A stretch of DNA of 64,000 nucleotides from Piscicola geometra. Lineage: Eukaryota; Annelida; Clitellata; Hirudinida; Piscicolidae. This document shows positions 34,901 through 64,000 of the stretch, in pieces (the first letter of the stretch is position 1; each line of letters starts with the position of its first letter). Location of the stretch: the NCBI GenBank assembly GCA_943735955.1, contig OX030966.1, positions 3,181,011 through 3,245,010 on the forward strand, in the 5' to 3' direction. The notes under the pieces are model-generated. The model was given only the letters and a program-made list of their open reading frames with translations. It had not been told where the DNA came from and did no database searches. Made by a program: the position numbers and the translations under genes.

Positions 34901-37623
34901 ACCTCCGAATCCGAGAGACGTTCCCGCAGCAGCGGGGGTTGTTCCGAAGCCGAAGGAAGCGGTGGTCGTGGTGGTGGCTGCTTTGCCAAAGAATGAGCCA
35001 CCAGTTCCGAACGCTGTGGTGTGGTTGTGGCAGGTTGTGGTAGGTTAGTGGTGGGTTGGTGGTGATGGTCGTAAGGGTGTTGGAATTGAAAGCGGTGGTT
35101 ATGATGCAATTAGTAGAAAAATGTGTGGTAGTGTTGGTTAAAATGTAGTAGTAGGTATGAAATTTTGTGAAGGCTAAAAAGCCGAACCAATCACAATCAA
35201 GCCTCACCTGAACCTCCGCCAAGTGATGTCTGATTGGCTGGTTTGAATCCAAAGGCGGGAACTGAAGCTGCCGTCGAGGCTGCTGGTTGGCCGAATCCAA
35301 GTGCTGGCTTCTTGCCAAAAAACCCTCCTCCAGTCTGTTTGGTGGGAAGTGTTAGTAATAGTTAGAATATATTCAGGATTTTCATCACTCACTCACATAA
35401 AATCATGCCAATAAAAGTGAACAAAGATGAAAGAACTAATATAATATTTATTATTCAATATTTAATTCTAATAAAATCCTTAAAAAGTTACATTATTCTG
35501 GGCGGTATTCAGGCTGAATGGAGTGGCAGCGTTTTGTGCAGTGGCGCCAAAACTGAAGCCAAGAGAGGGCTGTGTGGTTGCCGTGGTCGCCCCAAACTGG
35601 TGGTGGTGGTTTGGTGAGAATGGATGAAAGTTTTGCAATGTGAAAACTTCAATTTATATAAAAAATAAAGATTTTTGAATAAGGATTTTAACTGACAAGC
35701 ACAGAAACCACCATTACAAAGCATACCTTATTAGCAGGAGCACCAAAGAATGAAGCACCAGTGTTGGTGCCCAGACCGCCAAAAGTGTTGGTAGCTGTGG
35801 TCGTGGTGGCGAGAGAAGTGGCGCCAAAAAGGGGTTTGGCTTGTGCTGCAAAGGCCGTGCCACCAAACAGTGATGTGGAACCGGTGGCTGGGGCAGGTGC
35901 GCCGAATCCTGTGGGGGGATGTGGAGGTTGAGATAGTGAAATCAGTGGTTTTACCTATTATTATTATTATAAATGAAAACATAATTTTGTAAATGGTCTT
36001 TAATCATTTAAAAAAGAATGTATATTGAAATTAATTCTCAAAAAATCAAGAAATTATTAATACTTTTTTATAAATTATCTTTAAAAATATGTTTAACAAA
36101 TTAAATAATGAAAACCAACCTGAAAATCCTGTTTTATTCTGAGTACCAAACAACGAGAATCCACTTGTGGGTTGTTGTTGCTGCTGTTGTTGCGTTCCCG
36201 CCATAAAACCAGTCGCTGTGTTGTTGCTTGCCATCCCAAAGGCCCCTCCCAGAACCGATCCTGACTTCCTATTGGCCGCATAGTCTTCAACCCTCAGCTC
36301 CTGATTGGTTATTGGGGGGAGAGAGTGAAATCTTAATCATTTGAATATTTGCTGAACTTTTCTCTACATATCCTTCATTTCAAACCACCCTCTCAAACAC
36401 TTATACTACCCCCTCTTCCTGCCAAAACCTCCCATAAGATTCTACCCCCTTCACCACCCACCTGCAAAAACCCTCCCCTTAACACATTTAACAGCTCCCT
36501 CACCCACCCACCTCGAGACTCTTAGACTCATACTCCTTCATGGCAGTGATGCACTGCAACTTCGTGTTGATATTCGTGGTCACACCCCCTTTCACCATCT
36601 GGTCACTACTGACCAACGGCACAAACTTCACCGTCGTACCGGTACTTTGGGTGGCCCCTAGGAAGCCCCCACCACCCATCATCCCCCCGAATAATGAACC
36701 GCCAGTTTGACCAAAAGCTGATTGTTGTTGTTGAGGTTGGACTTGTTGTTGTTGGGGTTGGCCGAATAGGGACGTGCCACCTCCGAATGTGTTGTTGGTG
36801 GTGTTGCCAAACAAGCCTAGGGGTTGTTGGTTAGTAGTCGTCTGGATGCCACCACCAAAGCCTTAGTGGGAAGGGGGGAAGGTTGATGAATGGATGGGTG
36901 TGGGGGAGGAGATGATGGGTTGGAGAAAAGATTGATGGATGAATTGGAAAGCTTGAATTACAAAAGAGATAAATGAACTAAAATTTTAATCTAAAAATTT
37001 AAAAAGTCCATATACTTAGCTCACCAAATGTATTGGTGTTGGAAGTAGGGTTGGTGCTTCCAAAAGCTCCACCACCCCCACCAAACAAACCACCCCCTGT
37101 GGTGGACGTACTGGCTCCTCCAAACAGACCCCCACTCCCTGTCCCCCCAAACATGCCCCCACTACTCGTCTGAGTTGGCCCAAACGTTCCACCACCAAAT
37201 GTTGAACCTTGGGATTTTCGGTTTAAATATTTAATAGAGAAATAAGAAGACTTTGATATTGTAAATGTTAGACTAATTAAGTAATAAATAATTTATTTTT
37301 TAGCTATTTATCGAATATGATGCCAATTTAATGTCTGTCCCACCTTGAGTCCCCCCAAAAGGAGTGCTTGTCCCACCAAAGGCTGCACCGCCTTTAATTA
37401 TTAAAGTTCAATATTTGTAAAATAGTTTAAATTCAATAAAGTTGTGAAATTAAAAAAAATATGCATTTATAGTTTTTCAGTAAATTGAATTAAGACGAAA
37501 TTTCCAAATAATTTTATTATTTAAAAATAAATATCTTTTAGTTATAAAAGATTCAACATTTTCACCAAATGAGGTATTAGCAGCTCCGCCAAAGAGACCT
37601 CCGGTTGGCTTATTACCGTACAT
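24767..37623 (-). CDS. NUP98: NUP98-NUP96 nuclear pore precursor
   Basis: Encodes the precursor that cleaves itself into FG nucleoporin Nup98 and scaffold Nup96 of the Y complex. Exons 5' to 3' (high end-low end): 37623-37566, 37391-37344, 37207-37025, 36861-36512, 36300-36120, 35908-35727, 35596-35492, 35334-35208, 35013-34903, 34554-34420, 34190-33994, 33768-33634, 33425-33226, 32977-~32900, 32670-32607, 32421-32139, 31889-31804, 31645-31592, 31349-31239, 30783-29853, 29671-29169, 29022-28704, 28492-28218, 28038-27817, 27573-27431, 27096-26749, 26548-26393, 26243-25591, 25416-25312, 24858-24767. All join in phase except the unresolved donor near 32900. Seen: FG repeats; a GLEBS motif (KLQCITAMKEYESKSLE); NRSPYGDSPLFKN; autoproteolytic-domain motifs EGYYSIPS and GLNKRAQ; cleavage site HF|SKY at about residue 900; Nup96 helices (WRLCWALWGELKGLD, DWRRAFGVHLW, VYHLLKLFSHKYHPL, GVPRVWVHEAKA). 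Length is ~2,140 residues against ~1,820 in human; the excess is Asp/Gln/Gly-rich, mostly in exon 29853-30783. Confidence 0.93.
24850..25115 (-). repeat. Minisatellite that copies a splice acceptor
   Basis: In the last NUP98-NUP96 intron the plus-strand block GTCTGCTAGGTGTCTGATGG, i.e. the acceptor CCTAGCAG|ACAT in transcript sense, recurs at about 24854, 24923, 24966, 25031 and 25083, separated by GGATGG runs of varying length. Confidence 0.85.
30901..31134 (-). repeat. 15-bp minisatellite in NUP98-NUP96 intron
   Basis: About 16 copies of CCATCCACCTCCTCC or CCATCCACCTCTTCC (plus strand) in intron 30784-31238. It is multiple-of-three, so it gives long false frames on both strands. Confidence 0.9.
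34562..34716 (-). repeat. 12-bp GGTGGAGTGGGT minisatellite
   Basis: About 12 copies at the acceptor end of NUP98 intron 34555-34902; C-rich in transcript sense. Confidence 0.85.
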
Positions 37624-38044
37624 TTTATTTAAATTTTAATGAAAAACTTGTTTTTCTTTATTTTTTATATAAAAATTTGAAAAGCACGATGGTGACACTT
37701 CTATTTGAATGAAGAAACGATTTTTTATCGGATGTTTTTAAGCGATAATTCAAGAAAACTCAAAACAAATTCCAAAAGATTGTTAGTTTTTGTGAAAGCC
37801 TTTTTCATGAATCAAACATTGCATAAAAGTTAAAAATGCGCTTATTTTACACAGCATTCTAAGTTTAAAAGTTAGTGCAAAGAATAAATATTTTTCAGAC
37901 ATTTTCTTTTGAAACAACCACTATCTGAACAAAATTATTTGCAAATATTTTTTTTATTTTATATATTAAAAAGTTTGATAAAACACCTAATTAACTTCAA
38001 AAATCAGAATAATTACTTAGTAATAGTTAATTAAATAGGCACAA

Positions 38045-39224
38045 TTACTTATACCTTCCAAACCACTTAAAGTCATATGGACTCGCCCAGGTTTGACACG
38101 CCATTAGCTTATTCCTCAGGACATACTCAAACGAAAATGGATTCAAATTGGCGGCAGTTTTTTCCCTGAGCATCATTTCCTCCTTCTCGAGCATCTCCTG
38201 CGTCACCACTTGTGCCTTGAAGGGCAGTTTATCGGCCACCTTCTTCAGCATGGGGTATGCTTCTTTATAGCCAATCCTGCCTCCGAACTCCACCACGATC
38301 CTGCCTTCTCTCACTGGGGTCACGTAGTGGTCAACCGCGCCCTTGCCTCCACCCATTCTTTGACCTTGACCCTTCTTCGTCTTGGGCTTCCAGGGCGGGT
38401 CAACCCGCCATACGGCGAAACATCGGCCCTCGTCCATTTTCCTGTTGATGCCACTTCGAATCATCTCGAAGTTTTCAAATCGCATTTGCCCGCCCCCTGT
38501 AGCCTGAAAAAGACTTTCGAGGTTATTATTTCTGTTACAAAACAGTAGAGTGATGCTTGATTACAAAGACTAGTGGAAAAATATACTTTTAATATTTTCT
38601 TTACCACTTTTTCCATCTCTGACTTAATTGAACTATCCCAATTCCAAAACTATTATAATAAGCCACTCAAACCACCAAACTACAACGAAAATTGAATAAA
38701 AACACAATGAAGTGATAATCAAAATCACAAAAAAACTACACAAAAACCAACCCTGATTCCGAATTGTTTGTGGAGCAGGAAGGTGACAGTTTCCTCTGGT
38801 CCTCTGATGTCGATCAAGCGCTTCGACATCTTGCGCACCTTGTTCCCCATCAGTGGAGGTGGTACCTTCTCCATCAACCGGAGTTTCCTTCTATCTGGAT
38901 ACTCAATTTCTAGAAGTAAATGTTTTTGAAGTGATTTAAAGTTATTTCAATAGTGTTTTAATTTTAATTGTGTGCAATTTATCTTTGTTAACATCTTGTT
39001 TCATAATTTATTATGCATTTAATTTAGTAACTATTTATGGAAAGACATTTTACTTGATAAAAATACAAGTATATTCTGCAGTAGTAGTGAGTAACAATAC
39101 ATTGTAGCATACCTTCTGGATACTTATCAGGGAGTTCTAGCTTTTTGATAGATGGTACAGCCAATTGGTAACTTCTAGCCAATGCATTTTGAAAAGAGCC
39201 TTGATCATTTGAGATTAGTGACAT
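38045..39224 (-). CDS. MRPL16: Mitochondrial ribosomal protein L16 (uL16m)
   Basis: A structural protein of the large mitoribosomal subunit. Exons: 39224-39113, 38909-38752, 38503-38045; all joins are in phase, giving 242 residues (human 251). Family hallmarks: VRKMSKRLIDIRGPEE, FGIRATGGGQMRFENFEM, RCFAVWRVDPPWKPKTKK, GQRMGGGKGAVDHYVTPV and GRIVVEFGG, the last two being the conserved uL16 core. The start is the first ATG; the N terminus MSLISNDQGSFQNALARSY has few acidic residues and may serve as a targeting sequence, but is weakly basic. The C terminus SPYDFKWFGRYK ends as in the family (SPYDLTHKGKYW). The gene lies 421 bases upstream of the NUP98 start on the same strand and head to head with AGFG. 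Confidence 0.93.
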
Positions 39225-39662
39225 TAATTTAATAATAAAATTAAATTGTAATTGTAAAGATAGAGTAAAATAAGATAGATTGTATATGTGAAGAATTCTA
39301 TCTAGTACTTAATTAGTAAATTTGAAAAAAACTAATAATTATAAAAAATATATATTATTTTATTACTCGGTTGAAAGTTTTTCAAAAGAGGCTTTAAAAA
39401 TGGTAGAGACCGCATTTTGATTTAAATTGAAATCAGGCTGAGGGCACTAACTAGATCCACTTTTAGTCTAGTAAAAAACAAAATTACTTTTTTTTCACAG
39501 AATATTTAAAGAAGTTAAATTGTTATTTTCATAGCATTAAATAATGGAATATACCATTCTGTGTGAGTTAGATCTCTACAAAAAGTGATCTGCATATTAA
39601 ATCACGAACCTTTAAATTTAGCTAAACCAAACTGCCAAAAATGCAATCATCACTACAATAAA
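39225..39662. promoter_or_regulatory. Head-to-head promoter region of MRPL16 and AGFG
   Basis: 438 bases separate the two divergent start codons, so the interval must hold both 5' UTRs and promoters. It is AT-rich, with no CpG-rich core and no clear TATA box in fixed position. Confidence 0.5.
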
Positions 39663-42600
39663 ATGTCATCATTAGCAAACATTTTCGGCACCCGATCAGT
39701 AAATAAAAACCACCACCAATCTACCTCCAACCCTTCTACCGCCGCCAACAACAACACCGTAGAAGACAAGAATTTTGGCATAATCAAGAATCTATCCCTC
39801 TTACAATGCAACAAAAGTTGTTTCGACTGTGGTCAAAAAGGACCCACGTATGTGAACATGACCATTGGTTCATTCGTCTGCACCTCATGCAGTGGAAAGT
39901 TGTGAGTGGCTGCAAGGAAAGGATGCTAGTTGTGATGGTGTTGTTATGGAAGATTATAAATAAATAAAATTTGTTTTTAATTATGACAATTATGATAATT
40001 AAGGTAATTCAATAAATTATACATTATTAATGATATATTTTTTTCGTCAATATTAGTTTATTTCCCTCATTATGATCATTTCTATCACTGTTTCATAATC
40101 ATCATCATCATCATCATCAGGAGGGGCTTGAACCCACCTCACCGTCTAAAATCCATTTCCATGGCAACCTTCAACAACCAAGAAGTTGAATTCTTGAAAG
40201 GGAGAGGAAATGAGGTTGGTGATGGGGAGGGGGGGAGGGTTGGTGATGGGGAGGGGGGTTGGTTATGGGGAGGGGGGTTGGTGATGGGGAGGGAGCGTTG
40301 GTGATGGGGAGGGGGGTTGGTTAGAGGAGGGTGGATGTCGGTTAGGGGAGGGGTTGAGTGATGGAAAAGCAACACACACAAAACCCAAGCAACACACCAA
40401 ACCCAAGCAACACACACACAACCCACAACAGTTTTGCAGACGTGTGTGGCTAGGCAGGTATCCAGGCATACTACTCACCATGACAACCAACTCTTCCACC
40501 AATGCTGCTGATGATGATCGCATAGCTGACATGATGGTTTCTAGGTAGTGTTTAAAAAAGTGATGTGCGGGGTTTTATTTTATTCTTTAGTAGTATTTTA
40601 TTTTTTTATGTATATAGTTTAGATAAAATTATTGTATTGTATTATTTGATAAAAATTATGTATTGTATTATTATATTGTTATATTTGATACAATTATTTC
40701 ACTGTATTATTTCGTATAATTATTATATTTTACTATTTGATACAATTATTATATTTTATTATTTGATACAATTATTATATTGTATTATTGAAATCTTTAT
40801 TCTTATTTTAAATAAATACAATATTTTAAAATCCCTGCACAAGGTACGAACGTAAGACGTGGTATGTGGAGGCGGATGCTGCCCTCTCCGAGGAGGTCAG
40901 ACGCAAGAATGACCTTGAACTTGAAGAAAAGAAGGTTGGCGGGCTAGGAAGGGGAAGGGAGAAAAGGGAATGGAGGAGGGGGGAGGAAGGGGAGGAGGGT
41001 GAGAGAAGGAAGGGGAGGGTGAGAGAAGGAAGAGGAGGGTGAGAGAAGGAAGGGGTAGGAGGAAATGGAGGTAGAGAGAGATGAGGGTCGTTTGGGATTG
41101 TTGTGTATAAAATTGAAATTTTTAATTAATTAAAAAGATAAAAAAAATTTAATTTTAATTATTATATTTAAATATTGAGTGCTATATATTTCCTGACTTT
41201 GAGCATTTAATTATTGTGTACAGAACTCAAAAGCAACTGGAAAAGAATCTTCAACATCGTTCTCACACACAAGCACCCCTGTCAACAATTCAACCCTCCG
41301 ACCCTCCACCCACCACTCCTCTTCCACCACCCACCATCCTTCTTCCACCACCCTATCAACCACACCAGCTAAAATATCATCCACCCTAGCTCCAAACACC
41401 CACACTACTACTATCACCTCCACCCCTTCTAACACTACTACTACTTCTTCCACTAGCACAAATTTCCAAAGGAACTTTCCAACCACTTTTGCTCCATCCA
41501 GCATGCACCATTCATCCAACCATTCGGTCACTCCATCACCATCCTCAATCCTTTCTAGATCCATCAATTCATTCGAGTCCACCCAATTCGCCAATGGTTT
41601 GTCGAATTGTTAGAATTTCTGTAGTTTTTTTCATTTTTTTTGTTAGACTTTAAATTTAAAAAAATTATTTTGAATTAATATATTCATAGATATCAAATTA
41701 ATCTTCGATTATTTACTTAATTAAGACCATTAATTAATTAGTTTAAATTGATTTAAAACATTTAAAAAATGTTTTTCCATTTTTCCAGCTCTTGTCACCA
41801 CTGAGTTTGCAGACTTCACCAACTTCTCTTCTCCTCCAGCTGTCTTTTCTCCTCCACCTTTCCATCCACCAACCATTTCATCTTCATTCCATCCATCTTC
41901 CTTTCATCCATCTTCTCATCCATCCTCCTTCCATCCATCTTCTCATCCACCTCTTTCCCTCCATCCATCCTTCCAACAAACAACTTCTTTTAATCCTTCC
42001 ACAGATATTTATTTCCAAAACCAAAGTACCGCATTAAGTTAAAAACTTCTATTAAAAAAATATTAAAAAAAAATACTTTTTTCTTTTATTTTAAATTTAT
42101 CGATAAATTCATTTTCGGTTATTTCAGACTTGTTCAACAACACAAACCAGCATCAACACGAATACTTGCACCAACAACTTTTGATACAACAACATCAACA
42201 ACAACAACTACAACAACAGCAACAACAACAACAACTACAACAACTAAAACAACTACAAGAATATCAACAACAGCAACAACAACAACAAAATGATAAGTAT
42301 TCGGCGTTTCAGGAATTGAACAAAGACTTTGAAGCTCTTTCTATTGATCGAAGTAGACATTTTATCTTTTAAATATTCATTTTTTTCAAAATTTTATAAT
42401 AATTTCATAATTTTATGAATTTACAATTTATATTATATTAAATTTTGTAAGTATTTTCAATATCTTAACATTTCAATCTATTATAATTTTAGTTTTTTTA
42501 TAATATTTTTCAAGTTTTAATATGAGTTTTATGAATAAACAATGACCATTTATAATTTCCATCATTATCATCACCACCCAAGCTTTCAGTAGTACCAACC

Positions 42601-43169
42601 CGTTTTTAAACAACGATAATAACAACATTGGTAGCAACAACAACGACAACGAAAACAACACCAACACGCAAACTCAACAACCAGTATTGTCTCCACAACA
42701 ACACCTCCAGCTACTGCAACAACAGCAACAACTTCTTCAACAACAACTCATAATGCAACAACAAAGAACACTGCAGTTTCAGCAATCTTCGCAACAACAA
42801 CAGCAAGCACCACAACAACAATTACAACAAGAATATTACGCAACCCCGTTCAACAACCAGCTCGTCAACTCCCCACTTCATCAACCCATCCAACAACCAC
42901 TAGCCAACCAAGCAACTATCCATCCCACCAACTACCCCACCAACCAACTCATCACTCAACCACCTCATCCCATCTCCACCCTTCCTTATCCATTTACAGT
43001 GAGTCATTTGGTATTATTTTATTTTAAGTTAATGATATTTATAATTAACTCTAATGATCTTCGTGATAATGGTGATGATCATCATCTTCATTATCATTAT
43101 CATCATTATAATTATCATCATTATCAGGAGATGACTCTACAGCAGATGCGTACTAACCCCTTCCTGTAA
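39663..43169 (+). CDS. AGFG1: AGFG-type ArfGAP with NPF motifs
   Basis: Family role: clathrin-pit adaptor that binds EH-domain proteins through NPF motifs. Exons: 39663-39901, 40121-40214, 40432-40544, 40844-40934, 41224-41596, 41789-42037, 42128-42352, 42583-42998, 43128-43169; all in phase, 613 residues. The N-terminal ArfGAP zinc finger is CFDC-x16-CTSC, followed by LRGLNPPHRLKSISM with the conserved Arg, then VWLGRYPG and YERKTWYVEADA (human YEKKRWYVPPEQA). After it come a Ser/Thr-rich exon, TEFADFTNF (family ADFANF type), HPSS repeats, long Gln tracts, and two NPFL motifs, one at the very C terminus as in human AGFG1. The ArfGAP part is shorter than in human around 40432-40544 (Asp/Asn-rich insert instead of the PDFRDPQKV helix). 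AGFG1 versus AGFG2 cannot be separated; probably a single invertebrate gene. Confidence 0.88.
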
Positions 43170-43173
43170 CTTT

Positions 43174-43517
<344 letters not shown>

Positions 43518-43599
43518 CCGTATGATCTTTGCGGGTTAAGACTTGTTAATCTTGAATCTCAGCATTAAGTATTAGAATTTCAGAAAAACTAGTCTTTAT

Positions 43600-44390
43600 C
43601 ATCATTATACTTTCATCATGATCACAATCATCATCATCATCATCTTCGTCATAATCATCATCGTCATAATCATCATCATCATAATCATCACTCTCATAAT
43701 CATAATCATTGCGCAATGAACTCTAGTCTTCCATTATTTAGTCATTAGTACGATAATGAGTTATCAATTTATATTAATACAAAATTATTTAGCGCCTAAG
43801 AAATACTCGTTCAAGGAATCTTAAGATCTTTAGTTAAACCCAAAATGAATGCATTCAAAATAATCTGCGTTTTTCACAAATTCTTAAGAGATTGTCTAAA
43901 ATGGAGTTTCACATACTGGCCATATAATCTCCATCTTTTAAAATGGCGTCTTTTAAAGTTTTATCAATTTGTCTATTTAATTCTTTTGCCATTTATTTAG
44001 CGACTTATTGAAATTCTTTCCTTCATTAAAATCTATGACGCATCTGTTTTGACTTTTCTTATTTCTTTTGCTTTATTTTTTTCATACAAAATTTCTTTAT
44101 ATTTTGTTGTGTGCCAAAATTCATTCTAAGAAGAATTTAATTTTGAAAGAAAAATTATTTTTCAAACTTTATTTGTCGCGTTCTCACTTTTTTTCTGTTT
44201 TTTCTCGATTTTTTTACTTGACGCTGTTGTGTACTATTTCTATGTATTTTATTTTTATTATTATCATAATTATTATTCATATTGATATTATAATCGTCTT
44301 TAAATTTCTTGAAATTCTAAATTTCCACAACTTATCAGAACCATGTCTTTATTTTCTTCGCAATAAACTGGAAAGTTTTCGCTAACCATC
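43600..44390. other. Spacer, no gene seen
   Basis: Short CAT/AAT runs at 43620-43710, then T-rich unique sequence. An open frame at 44068-44385 is Phe/Ile-rich and looks accidental. Confidence 0.55.
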
Positions 44391-44394
44391 CGTT

Positions 44395-45135
44395 AATAGT
44401 TTAATTTTAAATGGTTAATAGTTTTATTATAAATGGTTAATAGTTTTATTATAAATGGTTAATAGTTTTATTATAAATGGTTAATAGTTTTATTATAAAT
44501 GGTTAATAGTTTTATTATAAATGGTTAATAGTTTAATTATAAATGGTTAATAGTTTAATTAAAAGGGTTAATAGTTTAATTATAAATGGTTAATAGTTTA
44601 ATTATAAATGGTTAATAGTTTAATTATAAATGGTTAATAGTTTAATTATAAATGGTTAATAGTTTAATTATAAATGGTTAATAGTTTAATTATAAATGGT
44701 TAATAGTTTAATTATAATTGGTTAGTATTTTAATTATAAATGGTTAATAGTTTTATTATAAATGGTTAATAGTTTTATTATAAATGGTTAATAGTTTTAT
44801 TATAAATGGTTAATAGTTTAATTAAAAGGGTTAATAGTTTAATTATAAATGGTTAATAGTTTAATTATAAATGGTTAATAGTTTAATTATAAATGGTTAA
44901 TAGTTTAATTATAAATGGTTAATAGTTTAATTATAAATGGTTAATAGTTTAATTATAAATGGTTAATAGTTTAATTATGAATGGTTAATAGTTTAATTAT
45001 GAATGGTTAATAGTTTAATTATAAATGGTTAATAGTTTAATTATAAATGGTTAATAGTTTAATTATAAATGGTTAATAGTTTAATTATAAATGGTTAATA
45101 GTTTAATTATAAATGGTTAATAGTTTAGTTATAAT
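44395..45135 (+). repeat. 22-bp AT-rich satellite
   Basis: About 33 copies of a unit based on TTAATAGTTTAATTATAAATGG, with a TTTTATTAT variant. Two variant blocks, each ending with an AAAAGGG-bearing unit, recur in the same order near 44400-44570 and 44750-44830. Confidence 0.95.
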
Positions 45136-45614
45136 TATACAAAATTAATTTAATTAAGGTATTGGCTGGTTGGTTTGTAATAAACTTTTTCATTTCTTTA
45201 TTCTGTCAAACTCACCTTAAGTCCATTGAAATGAAGGACAGAAAAATAAACGATATATATATATATGACATGGTTAAGAATGTATTATGGATAGACAGAT
45301 GGTTGAACAGATGAATGGATGAGTGACTTGACTGATGAATTAATGGTTCGATGAATTTTTATCTTATTTGGAATAATAAACCGATCTTTAAAGGGAGAAA
45401 TCGATCAGAAAGGATGAATGGATGGATAAATGAATGATGGATTGATGAAGTTTTAATTGGCTGAGGAAAAGTTTAATATGAAAGAAAAAAGGAATTGTGG
45501 ATGAATAAAGGAATGGTGGAAGAATGAAGTGGTAGTGAATGAATAAACGAGTTTTGGATGAATAAAGGAATGGTGGATGGGTAAATGAATGGTAGGTGAA
45601 TGAAGGAATGACAG

Positions 45615-45686
45615 AAGTTGCCTCGCAGCAGACGAATGCTTTTAGCAGGAAGACGACACCAGGAAGGAGGCTTGACGTGTTAAAAG
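45615..45686 (+). other. Possible orphan exon
   Basis: A non-repetitive, balanced-composition block with acceptor GACAG before it and donor AAAAG|GTGAGC after it. It is open for 24 codons (EVASQQTNAFSRKTTPGRRL onward). No family recognised and no partner exon found; it may also be non-coding. Confidence 0.25.
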
Positions 45687-46261
45687 GTGAGCGTGCTCGC
45701 CGTGAGCAAACATGAGTCTATGAATAATGCATGCTTAATTACCTCATTTACATAATTAATAAATATTTAATTTGTTATTATTATTGAATATTTAATCGAT
45801 GGAGTAAATGAATGTTGATTTATAAGTTAATGAATAATTATGATATTAATTCTATGCAAGGAATGAATATGCAGTGTCAAGGATGCTTAACAAATCAATA
45901 AGGAATGGCATTCTAGAATTAATAAATTAAAATATTTTAAATAAATGTTTATTTAATTTTATATTAAATATATTGTTACAAAATTCACGGGATAATTCTA
46001 TTCTTCAATTGAAAAATAAAAAATTGCACCGTATTTTTTATTTAATTACTTAATATAGAATGAATACTGTGTTTTAGTATTCAATGTTTGAAAATTCTCG
46101 TCAAATAGAAAAAAGAGTTTGAATATATAATGAAGGTTAAATGTTAACAAATTACCAATCACGGATGACCTCTAAACACATGAATACGTAATGACTCATG
46201 AATCGATAATGAGCGGTGAAACTAAGAGTATTTATCACAGGTTAAAGAATGAGAAGTGTTT

Positions 46262-46560
46262 GAGGTGGTTGAAAGGGTTGGGGAGTGGTTGAGGTTGTGG
46301 AGTGGTTGAGGTGGTGGTGGAGTGGTTGAGGTGGTGGTGGAGTGGTTGAAAAGGTTGGGGAGTGGTTGAGGTGGAATGGTTGGGGTGGTGGTGGAGTGGT
46401 TGAAGAGGTGGTGGAGTGGTTGAAGGGGTTGGGGAGTGGTTGAGGTGGAGTGGTTGAGGTTGGGGAGTGGTTGAGGTTGTGGAGTGGTTGAGGTGGTGGA
46501 GTGGTTGAAAGGGTTGGGGAGTGGTTGAGGCGGTAGAGGGGTTGAACTGGTAGAGTGGTT
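46262..46560 (+). repeat. GTGGTTGAGGTGGTGGA-type minisatellite
   Basis: Irregular G-rich tandem units of 9-20 bases (GAGTGGTTGAGGTGG). It lies just beyond the stop codon of the minus-strand Ig gene, so it is C-rich in that gene's 3' flank. Confidence 0.85.
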
Positions 46561-46721
46561 TGTGAAGGTTAATGAGATTGTTGTTGGAAAAGAGAATGAA
46601 AGATGTTGGATGGTTGTAATGGAAGGGAGGAAGTGGAAGTGTGGAAGTCTAGAAGAGAGAGTATATTTGCAAAAGAGGTCGTTGAAGATGGTTAAAGTGA
46701 GAAAGTTTCAAAGAAATAGCA

Positions 46722-63638
<16,917 letters not shown>

Positions 63639-64000
63639 TCTTCCACTGAAATAAAATCATTAATTAAAGGTTAAAAATTTGCTGAATTTAAAAAAAAGAA
63701 AAGTTAATGACATATCTATGAAAATGTTGAAAATATTTGTATACAATTAAAATACTTTGTTCATTGTTTGAAAATGATCAATAAATAAATTCTAAAAACG
63801 ATAAGTTGTGACTACAAAATGTTTCTACTAGGTATTTAATACTAAAAATATCTAAGGAAATGCTAAAAAAATAATAATTTATTTCACAAAAATTTGAAAA
63901 ATTGTGATTTTATTATTCTTTAAAAAATTGGAGAAAAACTTGGAAATTAATTTTTTTCTAAAATAATTGTCATAAAACAATGAAAAAATATATTTGTAAA

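Overview
The window is eukaryotic and almost certainly from an animal. It holds multi-exon genes with GT-AG introns, recognisable metazoan gene families (POMGNT1, CEP170, NUP98-NUP96, MRPL16, AGFG), tRNA-like SINEs, a decayed Tc1-like transposon and a vertebrate-type TTAGGG interstitial tract. The DNA is AT-rich between genes and unusually full of micro- and minisatellites, which also run through exons as Asp, Asn, Thr, Gly, Gln and His tracts. I cannot name the species; a spiralian (lophotrochozoan) is a guess only.

Layout. 1-5555 (+): 3' part of a POMGNT1-like glycosyltransferase gene. 5556-11145: gene-poor, with a foldback repeat, a SINE, a truncated Tc1-like element and a telomere-like tract. 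11146-19318 (-): CEP170-like centrosomal protein gene, 5' end not found. 20170-23798 (+): a strongly enlarged C16orf87/UPF0547 zinc-ribbon gene. 24767-37623 (-): complete NUP98-NUP96 gene, about 30 exons. 38045-39224 (-): MRPL16. 39663-43169 (+): AGFG-type ArfGAP gene, head to head with MRPL16. 43170-46721: satellite-rich spacer. 46722-63638 (-): a three-Ig-domain protein with a signal peptide and a huge low-complexity insert.

Gene models were built by hand from homology remembered for each family plus splice-phase bookkeeping. In five genes every listed exon joins the next in phase, which strongly supports the models; one NUP98 donor, the C16orf87 exon 2 donor and the CEP170 5' end remain open.

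The genes do not form a pathway. NUP98-NUP96 and AGFG are both FG/NPF-type trafficking genes, but their adjacency looks incidental. The most striking property is how repeats sit in the introns. Donors are very often followed by G/GT-rich repeats and acceptors preceded by the complementary C/CA-rich repeats, so many introns could fold back and bring their splice sites together. Some minisatellites even contain the splice site itself.
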